64,000 nucleotides of DNA from Bifidobacterium xylocopae (GCF_003315615.1 NZ_PDCH01000002.1:155085-219084); one strand, 5' to 3'. Shown: positions 30,281 to 40,442, numbered from the stretch's first letter. Notes: generated from the letters alone by a model not told the origin. Made by a program: numbers and translations.

Positions 30281-30871
30281 ATGGCAATGCACCAGACGAA
30301 AATGACGATGACGGGTTTCGTGGGAAAGGACCCCGTTTCGATAGGACGTGAGGGGGCCACTCCGGTCTGCACCTTCCGCCTGGGGTCCAGCGACGGTTAT
30401 TACGATGCGAAAACCCGGGCCTGGCGGGAGTTCCCGACCACCTGGATGACGGTCAAGGCCTTCAAGGCCCTGGCCAACAACGTGCTCCAATCGGTCCACA
30501 AGGGCGACCCCGTCCTGGTCACCGGTTCGGTATCCACGGAGGAATGGGTCAAGGATGGGGCCAAACGCAGCTCCCTTGTCCTGGAGGCGGAGAGCATCGG
30601 ACATGACCTGAGCATGGGGGTCTCGGGCTTCCGTAGGGTCAGAGCGGGATCGCCGACGGAGGGGAGTGCTGGTCCTCCCTCAGTGCAACAGGCGTCTGTA
30701 GGCCGGGATGGGGCGGGTTGGAGGCAAAAGGCGCAGGATGACGATGCGTCCGTATCCACCGGATCGGACGGGCCTGCGATGGACCCGTTTTCCGGCCATG
30801 ACCCGATGGCTCTGACCGGCGACAGCCCGGATATGCGGAAGACGTCCGGCCCGGCCGTGGACGTCTTCTGA
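30281..30871 (+). CDS. Single-stranded DNA-binding protein paralogue
   Basis: OB-fold protein of 196 residues. The core (residues 1-110: TMTGFVGKDPVSIG, FRLGSS, TTWMTVKAFKALANNV, VTGSVSTEEW) matches SSB. The following region is a low-complexity linker, and the protein ends GPAVDVF rather than with the canonical acidic DDDIPF-type tip. This suggests a secondary SSB used in recombination, competence-like uptake or repair rather than the replicative one; that is inference. It is monocistronic and converges on the M13 peptidase gene. Confidence 0.87.
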   Translation: MAMHQTKMTMTGFVGKDPVSIGREGATPVCTFRLGSSDGYYDAKTRAWREFPTTWMTVKAFKALANNVLQSVHKGDPVLVTGSVSTEEWVKDGAKRSSLVLEAESIGHDLSMGVSGFRRVRAGSPTEGSAGPPSVQQASVGRDGAGWRQKAQDDDASVSTGSDGPAMDPFSGHDPMALTGDSPDMRKTSGPAVDVF

Positions 30872-30911
30872 TTACGGATGGCAGGGAACAGCCGGGCCGG
30901 GCGGCGGACGG

Positions 30912-33005
30912 TCACCAGATGCTGACGCGCTCCTGAGGTTCCCGCCACATCCGATCGTCCTTGGTCACGTTGAAGGCCTCGTAGAACTTCTCTACATTGG
31001 AGACGATTCCGTTGGTGCGGAACTCGGCCGGTGAATGCGGGTCGATCTGCAGGTACTGCTCGGCCAGTTCGTCGCGCTCCTTGGACCGCCAGATGGATGC
31101 GTATGAAAGGAAGAAACGCTGCAGGCCGGTGTAGCCGTCCATCTTGCCGGCCCGCGACAGGGCATGGGAGATGCCTTCAGGGGAGGCGTCCTGGTCGATG
31201 CCCGCATCCTTCTGCAGGGCGAAGGCGTAGGCCTTGAGCGCGATGTTGACGCCGCCCAGGTCGCCGATGTTCTCGCCGATGGTCAATGCGCCGTTGACGT
31301 GTGGGACTTTGTCGGGGGTATCGGCGTATTTGTCGGCCAACTGCTGGGGGGTGAAGCCGTTGTATTGCGCAATCAGTTTGCCCGTGCGCCCTTCGAAGTT
31401 GGCGCGGTCCTGCTCGGTCCACCAATCATGCAGGCGGCCGTCGCCGTCGTACTTGCTGCCCTGATCGTCGAAACCGTGGCCGATCTCATGACCGATCACG
31501 GAGCCGATGCCTCCATAGTTGGCAGCGTCGTCCGCCTCTGGATTGAAGAAGGGGGGTTGCAGTATGGCGGCCGGGAAGACGATCACATTGAGTGAGGGCT
31601 CATAGTACGCGTTGACGGTCTGCGGGGTCATCAGCCACTCGTCCTTGTCGACCGGCCGGCCCGCCTTGGCGAATTGATAGCCGGACTCGTACAGGGCCGC
31701 GCGTTCCATGTTCTCCACAAGGCTCGCCTCGGCTGCAGGACGGAAGGCCGTGTAGTCGCGCCACTTGCGTGTGTATCCGATCTTGGGTTCGAACTTGGAC
31801 AGCTTGTCCAACGCCTTGGCCTTGGTGGCCTCGCCCAGCCAGTCGGAGGTGGAGATCGAGGCACGGTAGGCGTCGATCAGGTTGGCTACCAACTCCTCCA
31901 TACGTTCCTTGGAGGACTCGGGGAAGTGGCGCTTGACGTATTCCATGCCGACTTCCTCGCCGCAGACCCCGTTGACCAGGGAGACGGCACGCTTCCAGCG
32001 GTCGCGCATCTGGGTGGTGCCGGAGAGGACCTTGCCATAGAAGTCGAAGGCGGTCTGGTCGAAGTCCTGGCTCAGGTAGGAGGCCTGGCCGACCAGCGTG
32101 TGCACACGGGCCCACAGCTTCAAATCCTCCAGGTCGCTGGCCTGCCAGAGGGTATTGAGACCTTCCAGGAAACTGGGCTCATGGACGATCGTATGGGCCA
32201 TGGCTCGCATGATGTCGACAGGCTGGGCTTGTGCCCCCTCGGTGGTGTCGTAGGCTTTCTGCCAGGCCAGCGTCCACGCTTCGATGTCCAGCTGGGACAG
32301 CGTGGCCTTCAGTTCGGAGAAAGCGGTGGGGTTGTATGTCTTGTCCTCGTCACGGGTGGAGACGTTGTCCCAGTGCTGGGCGGCGATCCGGGTCTCGAAG
32401 GCCATGAACCGGCCGGCCTGCTCCCGGCCTTGGGCCTCGTTGTCCGCGTATCCGGCCAGTTGGAGCAGACGGGAGACCATCGTCACATAGCCCTGGCGGA
32501 TCGGCTCGTAGCGGTCCTCCCGATAATAGGCCTCGTCGGGAAGGCCGATGCCGCCTTGGGCGATGTGGATGACGTTGTGCTCCGGGTCACCGGGGTCGCC
32601 ATAGACACCCATGTCGAACAGATCGGGGCCGCCGGCTGGGCTCATTGATCCCAGTAGTTTGGTCAGGGTCGGCTTGTCCGATACGGCGTCGATGGCCTTC
32701 AGCCGGGGGAGCAGGGGGTCGAGGCCTGCACGCTCGATCGCGTCCGTGTCAAGGAAGGAGCGGTATATGATCGCCGATTTGGCGGCCGGGCTGTCAGGGT
32801 CCTCCAGGATATCGCGAATCTGCGCCTGGGCGTCCTCGGCCAGCTGGTCGAAGGAGCCGAATCGGGAGCGGTCGGCCGGCAGGTCGTAGGTGTCGATCCA
32901 GGGGCCGTTGACGAAACGGAAAAGGTCGTCCTGTGGTCTGATGACTGATGAGAATGATGCCGGGTCGAGTCCGGACTTGAGTTGAACGTTGGTCATACTG
33001 TTCAA
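30912..33005 (-). CDS. pepO: M13 (neprilysin/PepO) family metallopeptidase
   Basis: 697-residue zinc endopeptidase. The zinc site is GHEIGHGFDDQGS, with the third ligand in ENIGDLGGVNIALKAY. The N-terminal half is the helical M13 domain. No signal peptide or membrane anchor is visible, so it is a soluble cytoplasmic oligopeptidase like lactobacillal PepO. The start may be ATG 33005 or the internal ATG at 32996. It ends 41 bp from the convergent SSB gene. Confidence 0.94.
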   Translation of the reverse strand: MNSMTNVQLKSGLDPASFSSVIRPQDDLFRFVNGPWIDTYDLPADRSRFGSFDQLAEDAQAQIRDILEDPDSPAAKSAIIYRSFLDTDAIERAGLDPLLPRLKAIDAVSDKPTLTKLLGSMSPAGGPDLFDMGVYGDPGDPEHNVIHIAQGGIGLPDEAYYREDRYEPIRQGYVTMVSRLLQLAGYADNEAQGREQAGRFMAFETRIAAQHWDNVSTRDEDKTYNPTAFSELKATLSQLDIEAWTLAWQKAYDTTEGAQAQPVDIMRAMAHTIVHEPSFLEGLNTLWQASDLEDLKLWARVHTLVGQASYLSQDFDQTAFDFYGKVLSGTTQMRDRWKRAVSLVNGVCGEEVGMEYVKRHFPESSKERMEELVANLIDAYRASISTSDWLGEATKAKALDKLSKFEPKIGYTRKWRDYTAFRPAAEASLVENMERAALYESGYQFAKAGRPVDKDEWLMTPQTVNAYYEPSLNVIVFPAAILQPPFFNPEADDAANYGGIGSVIGHEIGHGFDDQGSKYDGDGRLHDWWTEQDRANFEGRTGKLIAQYNGFTPQQLADKYADTPDKVPHVNGALTIGENIGDLGGVNIALKAYAFALQKDAGIDQDASPEGISHALSRAGKMDGYTGLQRFFLSYASIWRSKERDELAEQYLQIDPHSPAEFRTNGIVSNVEKFYEAFNVTKDDRMWREPQERVSIW

Positions 33006-33175
33006 GCCTAACCGCCGGTCCTGCCGCGGGCAAGACAGTCAGAGCAATTGGGCGGAGCGGGGCCGTCGCAGTTTCGTGCCTCGCGAAATCAACGTCCGAG
33101 CACCGCTGGAAGCCGGCTACGGCCTAGACTGGTGAGGTGCCCTGGCGTAGGGTCGGGCAACAGAAGGAGTCAATC

Positions 33176-33859
33176 ATGAGCGCATACAACGAGGGTCCTC
33201 AGGGGCCCTACCGTCCGGAACAGTATGGCAGCCAGGGCCAGAGCGCGGAAGGCCCCTACCAGCCGGCCCCCGGAGGACCTGTGCCGCCCAAGGATCCCTT
33301 CCGTCTGATAGTGGAGGACCTATCGGTCAAATCACTCAACCTTGTGCGTACGGTGATCGGTCTCGTAGGCGCAGTGGCGATGATCATAGGCCTGGCCTTG
33401 TTAGTCGCGCCAGGCAAGACCCTGATTGTCTTCACCGTCGCCCTGGGTGTCTACTTCATCGTTTCAGGACTGGTCCGCCTCATCACCTCGATTGTGGCCC
33501 AAGGCCTTCCCGGCGGATGGCGGGTTCTGGGTGTCCTGGTCGGCGCCCTCCTGTCCATCGGTGGCGTGGTGATCGTCAAGAACACGACCCTGTCCGCCTC
33601 CACACTGCTGGTTCTGGTCACCCTGATCGTGGGCCTGGGATGGATCATGGAAGGCATCATGACCCTGGCTGAGTCCTGGGCTGTGCCCCACTCCGGTTGG
33701 GCGATCTTCAGTGCGGTGGTCTCCATCATCGCCGGTGTCTTCATCCTGATCAACCCTCTGGGCTCCACGGCCGTCCTGGTGATTTTCGGCGGCTGTGCAC
33801 TGCTGGCCTTGGGTGTCGTCTCCCTCATCCGAGCTTTCACTTTCGGTCGTCGGCGCTGA
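33176..33859 (+). CDS. HdeD/DUF308-family membrane protein
   Basis: 227 residues. The N-terminal 40 residues are a Gly/Pro/Gln-rich cytoplasmic segment (GPYRPEQYGSQGQ), followed by six hydrophobic helices arranged as three hairpins, the DUF308 pattern. Repeated glycine-rich turns such as GLGWIMEGIMTLAE and LLALGVVSLIRAF are visible. E. coli HdeD is linked to acid resistance, but the molecular function is not established. ATG 33176 follows AAGGAG. Confidence 0.85.
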   Translation: MSAYNEGPQGPYRPEQYGSQGQSAEGPYQPAPGGPVPPKDPFRLIVEDLSVKSLNLVRTVIGLVGAVAMIIGLALLVAPGKTLIVFTVALGVYFIVSGLVRLITSIVAQGLPGGWRVLGVLVGALLSIGGVVIVKNTTLSASTLLVLVTLIVGLGWIMEGIMTLAESWAVPHSGWAIFSAVVSIIAGVFILINPLGSTAVLVIFGGCALLALGVVSLIRAFTFGRRR

Positions 33860-33925
33860 CCCTCGCCGCGGGGAACCCCAGGGCATAGAGTGGTTGCAGC
33901 GTCAGTGTGAAAGGATCGGCAAACG

Positions 33926-34705
33926 GTGATTGAGATCAAGACCAGGCAAGAGATCGAGCAGATGAAGCCCGCTGGAAGGTTCGTGGGTGCGATTCTCAAG
34001 CAGCTGCGGGGCATGGCCAAGCCGGGCGTCAATCTGTTGGAGCTGGACGACTATGTCAAGGGCCAGATTGAGTCACGCAAGGGGGCCGAATCCTGCTACG
34101 TGGATTATGCGCCTGACTTCGGCACCGGTCCCTTCGCCCATTACATCTGCCTGTCGGTCAACGATGCCGTCCTGCACGGCGTGCCTTTCGACTACACGCT
34201 CAAGGACGGCGACCTGCTCTCCATGGATCTGGCCATCAGCGTGGACGGTTGGGTGGGGGACTCGGCCATCAGCCTGGTGGTCGGTGACCGTAAGGATCCG
34301 GAGGACCTACGTCTCATCAAGGCGACGGAGGATGCGCTCCAGGCCGGCATCGCGGCGGCCCGGTCAGGCAACCGGTTGGGCGACATCTCGGCTGCGGTCG
34401 GGGATGTGGCGCATGCGAACGGGTACAGTGTGAATGTGGAGTTCGGCGGGCATGGTGTCGGTCATGTCATGCATGGAGACCCGATGGTCCCCAATGACGG
34501 ATCTGCCCATCATGGGTTCAAGCTGCGGCCCGGCCTGGTCATCGCCATCGAGCCCTGGTTCATGGCCGGTACCGATGAGATTTTCCAGGATCCCAAGGAC
34601 GGTTGGACGCTGCGTTCGACGGATGGCTCCAGGGGGGCTCACACCGAGCACACCATCGCCATCACCGAAGGCGACCCGGTCATCCTTACCGCCCGCGACG
34701 AGTGA
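33926..34705 (+). CDS. map: Methionine aminopeptidase, type I
   Basis: Removes the initiator Met from nascent proteins. 259 residues starting at GTG 33926 (AAAGGA upstream). The five metal ligands of the pita-bread fold are seen in SMDLAISVDGWVGDSA (two Asp), GHGVGHVMHG (His), AIEPWF (Glu) and the C-terminal AHTEHTIAIT (Glu). It stands alone, 181 bp upstream of prfB. Confidence 0.95.
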   Translation: MIEIKTRQEIEQMKPAGRFVGAILKQLRGMAKPGVNLLELDDYVKGQIESRKGAESCYVDYAPDFGTGPFAHYICLSVNDAVLHGVPFDYTLKDGDLLSMDLAISVDGWVGDSAISLVVGDRKDPEDLRLIKATEDALQAGIAAARSGNRLGDISAAVGDVAHANGYSVNVEFGGHGVGHVMHGDPMVPNDGSAHHGFKLRPGLVIAIEPWFMAGTDEIFQDPKDGWTLRSTDGSRGAHTEHTIAITEGDPVILTARDE

Positions 34706-34886
34706 GTGTGGGGATGGATGCACGTGTCTGGCGAGGTCGTTTTGGGACCCGTCCCCGGTAGAGTGGGACTCACGATGAACACGCAGATCAGACCAGGTAT
34801 GAACGCCGTCACGCATGACCTTTGACCTCCTGCCCGAGAATTGGACCGAACGGCAGTGACGATGCAGTGAAGGATGACGGTAGGAT

Positions 34887-36020
34887 ATGGCGGAATTCGA
34901 TTTTTCCCAGGCCCTGAACGCGGCGCGGGCCAAATATGACATGATTGCGAAAGCCCTGGATCCGGACGCCCTGCGTCAGCGGGTCCAGGAGCTGGAGCGG
35001 GAGGCTTCGGCCCCTGGGCTTTGGGATGACCAGGGGCATGCCCAGCAGGTCACCACCCGTCTGTCCGCCATCCAGGGTCAGCTGAAAAAACTGGAGTCGG
35101 CGTCCAGTCGTCTCGACGATGTGGAGACGCTGGAGGAACTGGGGCGCGAGGAGGGTGATCAGGACACCCTGACCGAGGCCCAGAACGAGGTCGAATCCAT
35201 CGGCAAGGATCTGGCGGATATGGAGATCCAGACCCTCCTTGATGGTGAATACGATGAGCGACCGGCAGTGGTGACCATCCGTTCCGGCGCGGGCGGGGTG
35301 GACGCCGCCGACTGGGCCCAGATGCTCCTGCGAATGTACCTGCGGTGGTCGGAGCGCCACGGATACAAGACCAAGGTGATGGACACCTCATACGCCGAGG
35401 AGGCGGGCATCAAATCCGCGACCTTCCAAGTCGATGCCCCCTACGCCTACGGCCGGCTGTCGGTCGAGGGGGGCACCCACAGGCTGGTGCGCATCTCGCC
35501 GTTCGACAACCAGGGTCGTCGGCAGACCTCCTTCGCTGCGGTCGAGGTCATCCCCCTGGTGGAGCCCACCGACCACATCGACATTCCCGATTCGGACATC
35601 CGGGTGGACACCTACTGCTCGTCCGGACCCGGCGGGCAGGGTGTCAACACCACTTATTCGGCTGTGCGCATCACTCACTTGCCGACCAATATCGTGGTGA
35701 CCATGCAGGACGAGCGCAGCCAGATTCAGAACCGTGCCGCCGCAATGGCGGTCCTCCAGTCCCGCCTCCTGGTCATGCGCCACGAGGAGGAGGCCAGGAA
35801 GAAAAAAGAGCTCGCCGGCGACATCAAGGCTTCCTGGGGGGATCAGATGCGTTCCTACGTGTTGCATCCCTACCAGATGGTCAAGGATCTACGGACCGGA
35901 TATGAGACCTCGCAGACCCAGGCCGTGTTCGACGGCGACATCGACGCTTTCATCGAGGCCGGTATCCGCTGGCGCCACCAGCAGCGCCGGCAGGATCAGG
36001 CAGAGCGCGAAGGGCGCTGA
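34887..36020 (+). CDS. prfB: Peptide chain release factor 2
   Basis: Recognises UAA and UGA stops. The SPF anticodon tripeptide is visible in RISPFDNQ, and the peptidyl-hydrolysis GGQ in [16 protein letters not shown]. The 377-residue frame is continuous: the in-frame TGA and programmed +1 frameshift found near codon 26 in many bacteria are absent, as is usual for actinobacteria. It starts the conserved prfB-ftsE-ftsX-hydrolase-smpB cluster. Confidence 0.96.
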   Translation: MAEFDFSQALNAARAKYDMIAKALDPDALRQRVQELEREASAPGLWDDQGHAQQVTTRLSAIQGQLKKLESASSRLDDVETLEELGREEGDQDTLTEAQNEVESIGKDLADMEIQTLLDGEYDERPAVVTIRSGAGGVDAADWAQMLLRMYLRWSERHGYKTKVMDTSYAEEAGIKSATFQVDAPYAYGRLSVEGGTHRLVRISPFDNQGRRQTSFAAVEVIPLVEPTDHIDIPDSDIRVDTYCSSGPGGQGVNTTYSAVRITHLPTNIVVTMQDERSQIQNRAAAMAVLQSRLLVMRHEEEARKKKELAGDIKASWGDQMRSYVLHPYQMVKDLRTGYETSQTQAVFDGDIDAFIEAGIRWRHQQRRQDQAEREGR

Positions 36021-36145
36021 CCGTCGGAGCGGGGTGCACGCCGGGGGAGCGTGTCGCTTCTGCGAGGAAGGTGTCCTGCACGCTGTGAGTGTGCGCGGGT
36101 CCGGGCTAGTCTGGGAGTCTGGCTTCGTCAAGGAATGGAGAGGGT

Positions 36146-37306
36146 ATGGCACTGATTTCGCTTAAGGACGTGACCAAGATCTACCCCAAGGGGACCAGGC
36201 CCGCCCTGGACGGCGTGAACCTGCAGATCGACCGTGGTGACTTCGTCTTCCTGGTGGGTGCCTCCGGCTCCGGCAAGACCACCCTACTGCGTCTGCTCCT
36301 GCGCGAGGAAGAGGCCACGGAAGGGGAGATCCGTGTGGCTGGAAACGATCTGCGTCGTTTGAAGAACCGGCAGATTCCACTCTATCGGCGCTCCATCGGC
36401 TTCGTCTTCCAGGACTACAAGCTGCTGACCAATCGCACGGTCTGGCAGAACGTGGCTTTCGCCTTGGAGGTCATAGGGGCCAAGCGTTCCACGATTAGGA
36501 CCATGGTGCCGCAGGTGCTGAAGACCGTCGGGCTGACCGGCAAGGAGGGTTCATATCCGCATGAGCTCTCCGGCGGCGAGGCGCAGCGCGTGGCCCTGGC
36601 CCGTGCCTATGTGAACCACCCGGGGATTCTGCTGGCCGATGAGCCGACCGGTAACCTCGATCCCACGACCTCCCTGGGCATCATGGAGGTCCTCGACGCG
36701 ATCAACCGTACCGGCACGACCATCGTGATGGCCACGCACAATGAGGAGATCGTCAACTCCATGCGCAAGCGTGTGGTCGAGCTGCACAGCGGCCATATCA
36801 TGCGTGATGAGCGTCATGGATCTTACGATTCGGCCAAGTTCTTCCCCGATGCGGACGTGGAGGCCCGTGCCCAGCGGGCCCTGGGCAAGACCGACGTGCG
36901 TCCGCCGGCTGTCAGCTCCGCGCCTGCGATGGCTGAAACGCAATTCGGCGACGAGGGCATAGCCCGCCTGGCATCTTCGGTCCACTCGGGCAGGACCGGT
37001 CGCTATGGGAAGGCTTTCGCCCCCCTGGAGGAGACCCTGACCTGGGGCAAGGGTTTGCAAGTGGAGGAAGCGGACCGGACTCAGCCCCCGGAGGCACCGG
37101 AAACGCCAGGGCCTGAGAAGGCCGAAACCGACGACCCGGACAGCAGGTTCCGCGCGCCGAACACCGATGCTGGAACCGTGGAGGCCGAGCGGGACGACGG
37201 GGCCGAAACGGAAGGTCGTGACTCCATGGATGAAGACAACGGCGGCAAGGAGTCGAGTGAGGGCCAGTCGCAATCCGACGAGGGCACCCGAGGAGGAGAT
37301 CGATGA
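36146..37306 (+). CDS. ftsE: Cell-division ATP-binding protein FtsE with long C-terminal extension
   Basis: ATPase that drives FtsX to activate a peptidoglycan hydrolase at the septum. Walker A GASGSGKTTLLRLL, the signature LSGGEAQRVALARAY and Walker B ILLADEPTGNLDP lie within a normal 225-residue core. The gene continues for about 155 further residues that are acidic and proline/glutamate/serine-rich with no recognisable fold, making 386 residues against the usual 220-240. The stop overlaps the ftsX start (ATGA). Confidence 0.96.
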   Translation: MALISLKDVTKIYPKGTRPALDGVNLQIDRGDFVFLVGASGSGKTTLLRLLLREEEATEGEIRVAGNDLRRLKNRQIPLYRRSIGFVFQDYKLLTNRTVWQNVAFALEVIGAKRSTIRTMVPQVLKTVGLTGKEGSYPHELSGGEAQRVALARAYVNHPGILLADEPTGNLDPTTSLGIMEVLDAINRTGTTIVMATHNEEIVNSMRKRVVELHSGHIMRDERHGSYDSAKFFPDADVEARAQRALGKTDVRPPAVSSAPAMAETQFGDEGIARLASSVHSGRTGRYGKAFAPLEETLTWGKGLQVEEADRTQPPEAPETPGPEKAETDDPDSRFRAPNTDAGTVEAERDDGAETEGRDSMDEDNGGKESSEGQSQSDEGTRGGDR

Positions 37307-38226
37307 GATTTCGGTTCATACTGTCCGGTACCTGGGACAGCCTCAAACACAACGGTTCGATGATACTGTCAGTGATGATGGTCACCTTCATCTCCTTCCT
37401 CTTCATCGGTGCCTCCGGACTCATGCAGGCCCAGATCGCCAAAGCCAAGGGCGATTGGTACTCCCAGGTGGAGGTGGTGGTATGGCTCTGCCCGGATGGT
37501 GCCTCTCAGGCCGCCTCGTGCGCGGCTGGCAAGGCGCCGACCAAGGCCCAGATCGTCCGGTTGGAGAACACGATTCATTCGGAACTGGGCGATTCGGTCT
37601 CCAAGATCTCCTATGAGAGCCGGGAGGATTTCTACAAGAACACTTTCCTCAAGCAGTATCCGAACGGCAACTACCAGGGCAGGACCCTGACCGCGGCGGA
37701 CATGCAGGACTCCCTTCGGCTCAAGCTCACCGACCCGACCAAGTACCAGGTGGTCTCGGAGGTGCTATCCGGTCGAGACGGGGTGGAGGACGTGCAGGAC
37801 CAACGGCAGATCTTCGACCCGGTCTTCAAGATATTGAACCGTGCCACGGCGGTGACCGTCGTATTGGCGGCTGTCATGGTAGTGGTGGCCATTCTGCTGA
37901 CCGGTACGACCATCCGCATGTCCGCGGCATCACGCAAAAACGAGACCGAGATCATGCGCCTGGTGGGGGCTTCCAACTGGACCATCCGCATGCCGTTCAT
38001 CCTGGAGGGTGTTGCCGCTTCGCTACTTGGCTCAGTAATGTCGGTCGGCGCACTTTCCGCAATCGTGAAGCTGTTCATCACGGATTGGCTGGCACAGACC
38101 GTACAGTGGATGCCCTACATCAACCAGCGCACGGTCTGGCTGATGGCACCGGCGCTGGTGTTGGGCGCCCTGGCGCTGTCGGCTCTGGCTTCGACGGTCT
38201 CACTGCGGCGCTATCTGAAGGCGTGA
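37303..38226 (+). CDS. ftsX: Cell-division permease FtsX
   Basis: 307-residue inner-membrane partner of FtsE. One N-terminal helix precedes an extracellular domain (about residues 45-170) that contacts the hydrolase. Then come three helices of the FtsX/MacB type with MRLVGASNWTIRMPFILEG between them. It is translationally coupled to ftsE and followed by a CHAP hydrolase gene, the expected target. Confidence 0.95.
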   Translation: MRFRFILSGTWDSLKHNGSMILSVMMVTFISFLFIGASGLMQAQIAKAKGDWYSQVEVVVWLCPDGASQAASCAAGKAPTKAQIVRLENTIHSELGDSVSKISYESREDFYKNTFLKQYPNGNYQGRTLTAADMQDSLRLKLTDPTKYQVVSEVLSGRDGVEDVQDQRQIFDPVFKILNRATAVTVVLAAVMVVVAILLTGTTIRMSAASRKNETEIMRLVGASNWTIRMPFILEGVAASLLGSVMSVGALSAIVKLFITDWLAQTVQWMPYINQRTVWLMAPALVLGALALSALASTVSLRRYLKA

Positions 38227-38344
38227 TGACGAGGCCTCCCCGGACGTGATGGTCCGGCGAATAAATCGGGGTGTCCGTCCCCGCCTATCAGGTCGGGCAC
38301 ATACAATAAGTGCTTATCAGCGTGTAATGGAAGGGTTTTCTAAG

Positions 38345-39724
38345 GTGAAGCAGTTGAAACGGGTACAAGCCGTCACGGGATTCGCAGTGGCTTGCTGCGC
38401 ACTGCTGGCTGGGGCTGTGACCTCTGCGGTTGTGGATGTCCCCCAGGCCCAGGCGGTCACCTGGAGCGAATACCAGCAGAAGGTCAACACCAACGAGTAT
38501 CTGAAGAGCAAGCTCGCAGGCGTCTCCTCCGCCTTGTCCGACCAGATCGAAGCCCTGAACGATCTGAACAACAACCAGATTCCGGCCGTTCAGCAGGAAC
38601 TTACCCAGGCCCAGCAGCGGGCCGAACAGGCGAAGAGCCAGGCGGCGGCGACGAATGAACGCCTCGAGGCGGCCAAGAGGGACAAGCAGGCGCTGCAGGA
38701 GAAAATCAAGGAGACGGGCATCGAGTATGACGATGCCAAGGATGCCGTGGCGCAGATGGCCCGCAAGAGCTTCCATGGTTCGGATGCCTCCGAGGTGATG
38801 AACCTGGTGACCAAGTCGACCGACACCAAGGAGTTCGTCGGCAAGATGCAGTCCGATGCGGCCGTGTCGCGCTCCGAAGCCAACGCGGCTTCGGATGCGG
38901 CGCACACGATTTCCACGTCCATGAACCGCAAGGAACGTCTGGAGGCGATTGAGAAACAGATCGCCTCACTGAAAAAACAATCCGATGAGGAGGCCGCCGC
39001 CGCCCAACAGGCCGCCGAGTCCGCCCAGGCCAAGCAGGAGCAGCTCAAGAGTCTGCGTGACCAAGGAGCCCAGGCCCGGGAGTCGCTTGAGGCCCAGAAG
39101 GGGAGCCTGTCTTCCCAGTCCGCCAGGGAGGCCGCCGACATCGCCTCCATGCAGTCCGAGATTGACTCCTGGAATGCGCAGAACGCGAGGGCTGCGGCCT
39201 ATAGTCCCGGTGCGGGCGGCCGGCAGCAGGTCGGTGGCGGTGGGGGTGCCGCCCCTGCACCCTCCGGTCCGGTCGGGGGCGGCTCGGCTTCCGGCATGAA
39301 CTATGCTGTGCCTGGTTCCTGCCCTGCAGGTTCTGGTTTCTGCTACGGTCACAACACGGGCAACTCCGTCGGCGGTTCCGCCTACCCATCCCGCCAGTGC
39401 ACCCTATGGGCCTATATCCGCCGCTCCCAGCTGGGGCTCCCGGTCGGCTCCTACATGGGCAACGGCGCCGATTGGGCCAATACCGCCCGGAGCCTGGGCT
39501 ACCTGGTCAACAACACGCCCCACGTAGGCGCTGCCATGGTCTTCGCCCGCGGACAGCGGGTCGGCTCCTGGAACGCCGACCCCTCCTATGGGCACGTCGC
39601 GGTGGTTGAGCGTGTCAACGGGGATGGTTCGGTGCTGATCTCCGAAGGCGGCACCGGCTTCCCCACCTTCCCGGCCTCCGAGGTCGTCTACAACGCAGGC
39701 GCTTACCAGTACGTCCATTACTGA
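38345..39724 (+). CDS. Secreted coiled-coil CHAP-domain peptidoglycan hydrolase (PcsB-like)
   Basis: 459 residues. A signal peptide (VQAVTGFAVACCALLAGAV... ending PQAQA) leads into a long coiled coil (about residues 45-290, rich in Gln/Ala/Glu/Lys). A Gly/Pro-rich linker follows, then a C-terminal CHAP domain with catalytic Cys in RQCTLWAYIRRS and His in YGHVAVVERV. In Gram-positives such proteins are activated by FtsEX to split the septum. The GTG at 38345 with GGAAGGG nine bases upstream is preferred; ATG 38327 and the frame from 38246 lack a ribosome-binding site. Confidence 0.9.
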   Translation: MKQLKRVQAVTGFAVACCALLAGAVTSAVVDVPQAQAVTWSEYQQKVNTNEYLKSKLAGVSSALSDQIEALNDLNNNQIPAVQQELTQAQQRAEQAKSQAAATNERLEAAKRDKQALQEKIKETGIEYDDAKDAVAQMARKSFHGSDASEVMNLVTKSTDTKEFVGKMQSDAAVSRSEANAASDAAHTISTSMNRKERLEAIEKQIASLKKQSDEEAAAAQQAAESAQAKQEQLKSLRDQGAQARESLEAQKGSLSSQSAREAADIASMQSEIDSWNAQNARAAAYSPGAGGRQQVGGGGGAAPAPSGPVGGGSASGMNYAVPGSCPAGSGFCYGHNTGNSVGGSAYPSRQCTLWAYIRRSQLGLPVGSYMGNGADWANTARSLGYLVNNTPHVGAAMVFARGQRVGSWNADPSYGHVAVVERVNGDGSVLISEGGTGFPTFPASEVVYNAGAYQYVHY

Positions 39725-39750
39725 TCGGCGCCCGACAGCGTCGCTTGGCC

Positions 39751-39784
39751 GAGGGCGCCATCCCAAGCACGGGGTGGCGCCCTC
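39751..39784 (+). terminator. Hairpin after the CHAP hydrolase gene
   Basis: GAGGGCGCCA and TGGCGCCCTC form a ten-base stem with a 14-base loop. No T run follows. Confidence 0.6.
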
Positions 39785-39853
39785 GTGCTATCGTCGAAGC
39801 CGGTCCGTCATCGGACGATGACGGCTGAGACATATGGCCGGAAGGGGGTTCAC

Positions 39854-40330
39854 ATGGCCAAGGAACAAGGCACCAAGCCGATCGCCCAGAACCGCCGGGC
39901 CAGGCATGATTATGCGATTGAGGACGAGTACGAGGCGGGCATCGCCCTGACCGGCACCGAAGTCAAATCCCTGCGGGAGGGGAGGGCTTCCCTGGCGGAG
40001 GCATTCGTGTCGATAGACCGCTCGGGTGAGGTCTGGCTCGAAGGCGCGAACATCCCCGAATACCTCAACGGCACCTGGAACAACCATGCTCCCAAGCGCA
40101 AGCGCAAGCTCCTGCTCCATGCGCAGCAGATCGCCAAGCTGGCCAGGCAGACCGAGGCCAAGGGCTACACGATCGTGCCCCTGAGTCTGTATTTCAAGGA
40201 TGGTCGTGTCAAAGTGCAGATCGCGTTGGCCCGGGGCAAGCATGAGTATGACAAGCGTCAGTCCCTGCGTGAGGAGCAGGATAAGCGCGAGGCACTGCGG
40301 GCCATGCGCTATAGGAACCTCCGGGGCTGA
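39854..40330 (+). CDS. smpB: SsrA-binding protein
   Basis: Binds tmRNA and brings it to stalled ribosomes for trans-translation. 158 residues, with the beta-barrel motifs [34 protein letters not shown] and the C-terminal basic tail [18 protein letters not shown] 39854 is chosen over the upstream in-frame start at 39785 (GGAAGGGGG upstream). I do not see the tmRNA gene in the following 190 bp. Confidence 0.96.
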   Translation: MAKEQGTKPIAQNRRARHDYAIEDEYEAGIALTGTEVKSLREGRASLAEAFVSIDRSGEVWLEGANIPEYLNGTWNNHAPKRKRKLLLHAQQIAKLARQTEAKGYTIVPLSLYFKDGRVKVQIALARGKHEYDKRQSLREEQDKREALRAMRYRNLRG

Positions 40331-40346
40331 TAGGGTCCCACCGGAC

Positions 40347-40385
40347 GACCGCCGCCGCCGTGCCCTCGGGTGCGGGACGGCGGTC
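40347..40385 (+). terminator. Hairpin after smpB
   Basis: GACCGCCG and CGGCGGTC form an eight-base stem with a 23-base loop that can add further GC pairs; no strong T run. Confidence 0.5.
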
Positions 40386-40442
40386 TCGTCGTAATGGGAC
40401 AGGCAACGATGCCAAACGCCGCTATTGTTTCGAACATATTAC

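Noticed and set aside
34887..35000. Programmed +1 frameshift expected in prfB
   Set aside because: The frame is continuous from the start codon with no early in-frame TGA, so no recoding is needed.
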